NCBI RefSeq assembly: GCF_014648175.1
Contig: NZ_BMQP01000010.1
Location: 1 to 64,000 of the forward strand
Source: Planobispora rosea
Lineage (GTDB): Bacteria; Actinomycetota; Actinomycetes; Streptosporangiales; Streptosporangiaceae
DNA length: 64,000 nucleotides
Direction: 5' to 3'
Part shown: positions 59,092 to 64,000 of the stretch, in pieces
Layout of the letters: every line of letters starts with the position of its first letter
Position numbering within the stretch: position 1 is the stretch's first letter
The notes under the pieces: model-generated
Databases searched by the model: none
What the model was told of the DNA's origin: nothing
The model's input: only the letters and a program-made list of their open reading frames with translations
Translations under genes and position numbers: made by a program

Positions 59092-60972
59092 CTGACGACC
59101 TTCCGAGACCTCGGAGTCACCCCAGAGATCGCCGATGCTCTCGAGACCGAGGGCATCACCACGCCGTTCCCGATTCAGGAGATGGCACTCCCCCTGGCCC
59201 TCAGCGGCCAGGACATCATCGGCCAGGCGCGTACCGGCACCGGCAAGACCTACGCCTTCGGCGTGGCCATGCTCCAGCGTGTCGGTAAGCCCAGGAAGAA
59301 CCGGAAGAAGCCGCGCGGGCTGGTCGTGGTGCCGACCCGCGAGCTGGCCCTCCAGGTCACCGAGGACCTGGTCACGGCCGCAGGCAAGCTCGGTTCCCGC
59401 ATCCTCACGGTGTACGGCGGGCGCGCCTACGAGCCCCAGATCGAGGCGCTCAAGCAGGGCGTCGACGTCATCGTCGGCACCCCCGGCCGGCTGCTCGACC
59501 TGGTCAAGCAGAAGCACCTCGACCTCAGCCAGATCAACGTGCTCGTGCTGGACGAGGCCGACCGCATGCTCGACCTGGGCTTCCTGCCCGACATCGAGCG
59601 GATCATCAAGCTCGTCCCGGACGAGCGGCAGACCATGCTGTTCTCCGCGACCCTGCCGGGCGAGATCGTCGGGCTGTCCCGGCGTTACCTCAACCGCCCC
59701 ACCCACGTGCGGGCCGAGACCAACGACGCCGAGGCCGAGGCGACCCCGCAGACCACGCAGTTCGTCTGGCGCACGCACCGGATGGACAAGATCGAGATCG
59801 TGGCCCGCCTCCTGCAGTGCGAGGGCCGCGGGCTCACGATGGTCTTCTGCGAGACCAAGCGCGCCTGCGACAAGGTCGTGGAGGAGCTCAAGGACCGCGG
59901 TTTCGCGGCTGCGGCCGTCCACGGAGACCTCGGCCAGGGCCAGCGCGAGCAGGCGCTGCGCGCCTTCCGCAACGGCAAGATCGACGTGCTCGTCGCGACC
60001 GACGTCGCGGCGCGCGGCATCGACATCGACGACGTCACCCACGTCGTCAACTACGACTGCCCGCAGGACGAGAAGACCTACGTGCACCGTATCGGCCGCA
60101 CCGGCCGCGCGGGCCGTACGGGCGTCGCGGTGACCTTCGTGGAGTGGGAGGAGCTCACCCGCTGGAAGGTCATCAACAACGCGCTCTCGCTCGCTTTCGC
60201 CGACCCCGTCGAGACCTACTCGACCTCCCCGCACGTCTTCAGCGACCTGGGCATTCCCGAGGGCACCAAGGGCGTGCTGCCGCGCGCCAACCGGTCCCGG
60301 GCGGGCCTGGCCGCCGAGGAGATCGAGGACTTGGGGGAGACGGGCCGGATCCGTTCGCGCGGTCCCCGCAAGGGGCGGGACGAGGAACGGGAGGAGCGCC
60401 GCGAGCGCCCCGCCCGCACTCCTCGCGAGCGTCGCCGCACCCGCGGCGGGCGGAGTGCCGCCGAGGTCGTCCCGGAGGCCGCCGAGGCCCCCTTGGCCGA
60501 GGAGGCCGAGGAGATCGTCGAGGCCGTCCGGCCGGAGCGCCGCCGCGACCGCGTCGCCGACACGGCCCCGGCGCCCGCCGCGGAAGTCCAGAGCCCTGTC
60601 GTCGAACGCCCGGTGGAGGCGGACGTGGCACCGCGTAACGACCAGCCCGCGCCCCGGCGCGGCCGTACTCGCAAGGCCGGTCTCAACCCTGAGGTCAGCC
60701 TCGGCGAGCCGGTGGCCGAGACGACCCCCGAGCTCCCGGGTCTGGAGGTTCCGTTCCCGGACGACGCGCCGGTGGAGCCCGCGCCCCGGCCCCAGCCCGA
60801 GAAGATCATCCCGGCCAGCCCGTTCATGGTGATCTTCCAGTCCCCGGACCTGGCGACGGACGACGACGAGATCGCCCCCTCGGCGGCCTCCGAGCGCGCC
60901 CAGAGCCGCCGCCGCAGCCAGCCCAGGAGCGGCGGGGGCCAGCGGGGACCGCGCCGCGGCGGCCAGTCGTAG
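59092..60972 (+). CDS. rhlE: DEAD-box RNA helicase, RhlE-type, apparent CTG start
   Basis: About 626 aa if read from CTG 59092 (MTTFRDLGVTPEIADALETE). The conserved N-terminus is upstream of the first in-frame ATG (59182); no ATG, GTG or TTG lies in frame back to a stop at 58993, and AGGCAGG precedes the CTG. Q motif GITTPFPIQE, Walker A ARTGTGKT (46-53), DEAD 154-157, SAT 185-187, HRIGRTGRAG. The C-terminal 250 residues are charged, Pro-rich and disordered, as is common in actinobacterial cold-shock-type helicases. It unwinds structured RNA; followed by a strong terminator. Confidence 0.9.
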   Translation: MTTFRDLGVTPEIADALETEGITTPFPIQEMALPLALSGQDIIGQARTGTGKTYAFGVAMLQRVGKPRKNRKKPRGLVVVPTRELALQVTEDLVTAAGKLGSRILTVYGGRAYEPQIEALKQGVDVIVGTPGRLLDLVKQKHLDLSQINVLVLDEADRMLDLGFLPDIERIIKLVPDERQTMLFSATLPGEIVGLSRRYLNRPTHVRAETNDAEAEATPQTTQFVWRTHRMDKIEIVARLLQCEGRGLTMVFCETKRACDKVVEELKDRGFAAAAVHGDLGQGQREQALRAFRNGKIDVLVATDVAARGIDIDDVTHVVNYDCPQDEKTYVHRIGRTGRAGRTGVAVTFVEWEELTRWKVINNALSLAFADPVETYSTSPHVFSDLGIPEGTKGVLPRANRSRAGLAAEEIEDLGETGRIRSRGPRKGRDEEREERRERPARTPRERRRTRGGRSAAEVVPEAAEAPLAEEAEEIVEAVRPERRRDRVADTAPAPAAEVQSPVVERPVEADVAPRNDQPAPRRGRTRKAGLNPEVSLGEPVAETTPELPGLEVPFPDDAPVEPAPRPQPEKIIPASPFMVIFQSPDLATDDDEIAPSAASERAQSRRRSQPRSGGGQRGPRRGGQS

Positions 60973-61008
60973 GACGACGGCCGCGGTGACGCGGAGGAGC
61001 ACGGTACG

Positions 61009-61042
61009 GAAGGGACGCACCCCGCGGGGGGTGCGTCCCTTC
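61009..61042 (+). terminator. Terminator after rhlE
   Basis: Perfect 15-bp stem (61009-61023 and 61028-61042), loop GCGG, 37 bases after the rhlE stop. Strong GC-rich hairpin followed by GACTCTCTCC. Confidence 0.85.
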
Positions 61043-61096
61043 GACTCTCTCCGGAGACACCGAGTCATACCGACCGTAGAGGTATCGTGGTCTCAC

Positions 61097-61969
61097 GTGA
61101 GTACGCCGCGTTTTCTAACCCTGCCTCCTGGCGTCCGCTCTACTTCGATCGAGACGACGGCGGGTTCCTTCGCCGCGCTGGAGGCGCTGCCCGTCAGCGG
61201 CGTGCCCGAGCGCTGGCCCGCCCTCCTGGTCCCCGGTCTCACGGGCAGCAAGGAGGACTTCATCGCGGTCCTCCAGACGCTCGCCCAGTCGGGTCGCCGG
61301 GTCATCGCGATCGACATGCGGGGCCAGTTCGAGACGAGCGGTCCCGACGACCCGGCCGCCTACACCTGCGCGGCGCTGGGCAACGACATCGACCTCCTGG
61401 CGCAGGAGATCAGCGAGGGTGAGCCGGTCCACCTGGTCGGCCACTCCTTCGGCGGCCTGGTCACCCGGGAGGCCGTGATCGACGGCCGCAGCAAGTTCGC
61501 GTCCTACACGCTGATGAGCTCCGGCCCCGCGGCGATCGTCGGTCCCCGCGAGCGCGCGGGCCGGGCCATGCTCAGCGAGCTGCCCGAGCTCGGCATGGAG
61601 CAGCTCTGGCACAACCGGATGGAGCCCGAGGCCCTGGCCGCCGGGGTGCCGGACGAGATCGTCTCCTTCCTCCGCAAGCGGCTGTTCTCCAACTCCCCCA
61701 CGGGCATGGTCACCATGACCCGGGAGGTCCTGTCCGCACCCGACCGGTGCGGGGAGCTCACCCAGGTCGAGGTGCCGCTCCTGGTCCTGTACGGCGAGCA
61801 CGACGACGGCTGGCCGCCGAGCATGCAGGCCGAGATGGCGCTGCGGCTGAACGCCGACTGCGTGGTGGTCCCCGGCGCGGTGCACTCCCCCGCCGTGGAG
61901 GCCCCGGAGACCACGGCCGCCGCCCTCATCCGCTTCTGGAACACCGCCGAGGCCCGGCCGCTGAGCTGA
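61097..61969 (+). CDS. Alpha/beta hydrolase
   Basis: 290 aa from GTG 61097, just before the conserved STPRFLTLPPGV region; an upstream frame to 60986 overlaps the terminator. LLVPGLTGSKEDF (oxyanion hole), IDMRGQFETSG, LVGHSFGGLV (nucleophile Ser), VLYGEHDDGW (acid) and PGAVHSPAVEAP (His). Cytoplasmic. Separate transcription unit after the rhlE terminator. Substrate unknown. Confidence 0.87.
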   Translation: MSTPRFLTLPPGVRSTSIETTAGSFAALEALPVSGVPERWPALLVPGLTGSKEDFIAVLQTLAQSGRRVIAIDMRGQFETSGPDDPAAYTCAALGNDIDLLAQEISEGEPVHLVGHSFGGLVTREAVIDGRSKFASYTLMSSGPAAIVGPRERAGRAMLSELPELGMEQLWHNRMEPEALAAGVPDEIVSFLRKRLFSNSPTGMVTMTREVLSAPDRCGELTQVEVPLLVLYGEHDDGWPPSMQAEMALRLNADCVVVPGAVHSPAVEAPETTAAALIRFWNTAEARPLS

Positions 61970-62043
61970 GCGCCGACACGCGGGGGCGCAACCGGACCCC
62001 TTGTTGGACGGCCCGTCGAATGCCGTGTAATTATCTACTTACT

Positions 62044-62961
62044 ATGGCGAGCATCGAAGACATCGTCGTCCAGCCCCCGCACACCGCCACCTGGCTGGTG
62101 CACATCGACCGCTCCATGTGGGTGGGCGGGGTCCGGGGCCTCATGCTCCAGGCCCTCCACCCGCTCGCGATGCGCGGGGTCTGGCAGAACTCCGACTTCC
62201 GGCGGGACCCGTTCGGCCGGCTGCGCCGTACCGCGGACTTCGTGGGCCGGGTCACCTTCGGCAGCCCGGACGAGGCCGACGAGATCGGCCGCCGGGTCCG
62301 GGTCATCCACCGGAGCCTGCGAATCGACGATCCCGACACCGGCAGGACGCACCGGGTGGACGACCCGGAGCTGCTGCTGTGGGTGCACTGCGCCGAGGTC
62401 TCGTCCTACCTGTCCGTGGCGCGGCGGGCCGGCCTCGGACTCACCGACCGGCAGGCCGACCGCTACCTCGCCGAGCAGCGGCGCAGCGCGACCTACGTGG
62501 GGCTGCACGCCGAGGACGTGCCGGGCTCGCTGGCGGAGATGGACGCCTACTTCGCGCAGGTACGGCCGCGGCTGAAGGTCACCCCCGAGGCCGCCGAGAC
62601 CGTCCGCTTCCTGCTGTGGCCCCGGCTCCCGGCCGAGCTGCGCATGCTGAACCCGGGCAAGCCGGTCTACTTCCCGTTCGGCGCGCTGTGCCATCTCTCG
62701 CTGCCCCGCTGGGCCAGGCGGATGTACGGCGTGCTGCCCGAGGTGCCGGACGGCACGGTGACCGCGGCGCTCAAGGCGTTCCGGCTGGGCATGAACGCCC
62801 TCCCCGAGCCCGTCCACGACCGCGCGTTCATGCCGTCCACCCGGGCCATGCTCGACGCCTCCCGGCGGCGGCTGGGCGCGGCGGGCTACGACGTGAGCCG
62901 GGGCCTGAAGGGCCTGACCGACCCCCGTCGCTGGCCCGAGGGCGTCGCGAAGGCCGCCTGA
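62044..62961 (+). CDS. Oxygenase MpaB/DUF2236 family protein
   Basis: 305 aa, ATG 62044. The conserved start region VVQPPHTATWLVHIDRSMWV, LMLQALHPLAMRGVWQ (His ligand), VHCAEVSSYL and ARRMYGVLPEVPD fit the DUF2236/MpaB family, haem-binding oxygenases that include latex-clearing type proteins and fungal MpaB. No signal peptide. Substrate unknown; it may act on lipids or isoprenoids. It lies 74 bases after the hydrolase and could be co-transcribed with it. Confidence 0.88.
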   Translation: MASIEDIVVQPPHTATWLVHIDRSMWVGGVRGLMLQALHPLAMRGVWQNSDFRRDPFGRLRRTADFVGRVTFGSPDEADEIGRRVRVIHRSLRIDDPDTGRTHRVDDPELLLWVHCAEVSSYLSVARRAGLGLTDRQADRYLAEQRRSATYVGLHAEDVPGSLAEMDAYFAQVRPRLKVTPEAAETVRFLLWPRLPAELRMLNPGKPVYFPFGALCHLSLPRWARRMYGVLPEVPDGTVTAALKAFRLGMNALPEPVHDRAFMPSTRAMLDASRRRLGAAGYDVSRGLKGLTDPRRWPEGVAKAA

Positions 62962-62983
62962 ACCCGGCGGGCCGGGCGCTCAC

Positions 62984-63943
62984 TCACTCGGCCAGGCCGT
63001 CCCAGGGGGCCTTGTCGGGGGCCGCGGCCCGGCCGTCGGGGCAGTGACGGCGGAAGTCGCACCAGGAGCACAGGGGACCGGTGTTCGGCGGGAAGAGCGC
63101 GTCGATCTCCGGCGGGACCTCGGGCGGCGCCTGGACCGCACCCGCGGAACCCGCCGGACGGGAACCGGAACGGCCCGCCGTACGGGAGCCCTGCCGCCGG
63201 GTGCCCGCCGTACCGGAATCCGCGGAGCCTGCGGAGCCCGCCCAGGCCCGGTACCCCTCGTCGGCCTCGGCCGCCTCGGTCCCGATCTCCTCGGCCCGGC
63301 TCAGATGGCGGGCCAGGGACTCGTCGGTGTGCTCCCACTCGACGACCTCGCCGGTCGGCAGGTGGTGGAGCTCGACCTTCCGGCACGGACGGCGCAGCAT
63401 GCGGGAGGAGGCGACGGCGTAGACCGCCAGCGCGAGCGAGGTCCGGGCGTCGTCGGCCGTCAGCGGCCGGCGGCCCGTCTTGTAGTCGACCACGACCAGC
63501 TCCTCGCCCCGCAGGTCGAGCCGGTCGACCCGGCCCGAGAGCGCGAGGACGGACGTGCGGGTGGCCACGGTCCGCTCCACGCCGACGGGCTCGGCGGAGG
63601 GGTCGAGGGTCCCGGCGTACCCCGTGACCATCCCCCGCGCCCGTTCACGCCAGGCGGCCGACTGCTCCGCGTCGCGGAACCCGTCGTTGATCCACGCGTT
63701 GCCGAGGAGGACCCCCGCCATCTGCGGAGTCCGCCGGTCGTACGGCTCCCGCCACCAGGCGGCCAGGGCGTTGTGCACGCTCACGCCGACGCTGTTGTGC
63801 GCCCACCTGGGTCCCCGCTGCGGAGCCGGCCGGTCCAGGTAGGTGAACCGGTAGCGCCGGGGGCAGTCCAGCCAGGTGTTCAACCTCGACGGGGTGCAGG
63901 AGTACAGCCGCCGCGGCATGTCCTCCAGGGGCAGCTGGTCCAT
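62984..63943 (-). CDS. RecB family exonuclease with Fe-S motif
   Basis: 319 aa, PD-(D/E)XK fold. CPRRYRFTYLDR near residue 28 gives the first Cys; GRVDRLDLRGEELVVVDYKT then GRR supplies the nuclease acids and Lys. The C-terminal LCSWCDFRRHCPDG gives three more Cys, so a 4Fe-4S cluster as in Cas4/AddB nucleases is likely. A Gly/Ser/Ala/Thr insert of about 50 residues lies between the nuclease core and the Cys triad. No helicase domain. Role in DNA end processing is inferred. No CRISPR array or cas gene is near. Confidence 0.88.
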   Translation of the reverse strand: MDQLPLEDMPRRLYSCTPSRLNTWLDCPRRYRFTYLDRPAPQRGPRWAHNSVGVSVHNALAAWWREPYDRRTPQMAGVLLGNAWINDGFRDAEQSAAWRERARGMVTGYAGTLDPSAEPVGVERTVATRTSVLALSGRVDRLDLRGEELVVVDYKTGRRPLTADDARTSLALAVYAVASSRMLRRPCRKVELHHLPTGEVVEWEHTDESLARHLSRAEEIGTEAAEADEGYRAWAGSAGSADSGTAGTRRQGSRTAGRSGSRPAGSAGAVQAPPEVPPEIDALFPPNTGPLCSWCDFRRHCPDGRAAAPDKAPWDGLAE

Positions 63944-63948
63944 GCGGA

Positions 63949-64000
63949 CTAGTCGCCGTCCAGGTTCAGCCGGATCCCGGCCGCGCGCGTCCCGTCGGTC
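63949..64000 (-). CDS. C-terminal end of a gene running off the window
   Basis: The minus strand from the edge reads TDGTRAAGIRLNLDGD and a TAG stop at 63949-63951, 5 bases before the RecB-family start. The spacing suggests an operon with that gene. Too short for identification. Confidence 0.4.
   Translation of the reverse strand, partial: TDGTRAAGIRLNLDGD

Noticed and set aside
62984..63943. Cas4 nuclease of a CRISPR system
   Set aside because: The Cys and nuclease motifs resemble Cas4, but no cas genes or repeats are near and the insert and length fit stand-alone RecB-family exonucleases.

Overview
The window is a high-GC actinobacterial chromosome segment. Its family-level look (WhiB7 with an AT-hook, Ku, mycoredoxin, AdnA/AdnB-type helicase-nucleases, UvrD2 with a tetracysteine and HRDC domain, MoeZ, UPF0182, DUF3107) fits the order Streptosporangiales or a near relative. 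That placement is inference. From memory, the order UPF0182 / Lon-like PDZ protease / zinc metalloprotease / ThiF-like / ABC1 kinase / whiB7 / uvrD2 / mycoredoxin / nudC / adnB-adnA / alkyltransferase-like / moeZ / TetR / DUF3107 / ferritin-like / rhlE resembles the Mycobacterium tuberculosis Rv3193c-Rv3211 neighbourhood. The window therefore reads as a conserved actinobacterial backbone with several inserted accessory blocks.

Layout. 1-2400: two small unknown genes, an antibiotic-monooxygenase/truncated-haemoglobin fusion, and two near-identical initiator tRNA cassettes, each with a hairpin terminator. 2.4-20 kb: UPF0182 membrane protein, Lon-like protease, MoaE, SDR protein, zinc metalloprotease plus Nudix, EEP phosphatase, hydrolase, a broken gene, DUF2064, YgjP-type peptidase, a crotonase without the usual glutamates, an E1-like ThiF protein, ABC1 kinase and an AlkZ-like DNA glycosylase. 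20-24 kb: whiB7 with a long leader (promoter, 101-codon upstream ORF, intrinsic terminator), then tesB and uvrD2. 24-27.5 kb: secreted esterase, mycoredoxin, two small exported paralogues, nudC.

27.7-33.4 kb is the most striking accessory block. It is a translationally coupled four-gene operon of ATP-grasp, two IucA/IucC-type NIS synthetases and a type III PLP decarboxylase, preceded by a 16/19 match to the IdeR/DmdR1 iron box. The enzyme set matches the biosynthetic part of the vibrioferrin operon (PvsA, PvsB, PvsD, PvsE), so a vibrioferrin-like carboxylate siderophore repressed by iron is the best reading. No exporter or uptake gene is next to it.

33.4-53.3 kb: adnB and adnA, a GH20 lipoprotein, a large TagF-like glycerophosphotransferase, an alkyltransferase-like DNA repair protein, then a tandemly duplicated two-gene module pairing a single-pass membrane protein with four conserved cysteines and a mycosin-like membrane-anchored subtilase. 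A small membrane protein/winged-helix regulator operon, moeZ and an alpha/beta hydrolase follow. 53.4-64 kb: three tandem small secreted SH3-like proteins, Ku, an acidic small protein, TetR, DUF3107, an ArsR remnant, a ferritin-like protein, a 122-bp tandem duplication, an RhlE-type helicase that appears to start at CTG, an alpha/beta hydrolase, an MpaB-family oxygenase, a RecB-family Fe-S nuclease, and the last codons of a further gene at the edge.

All calls come from reading the sequence and remembered family features; no database search was run.
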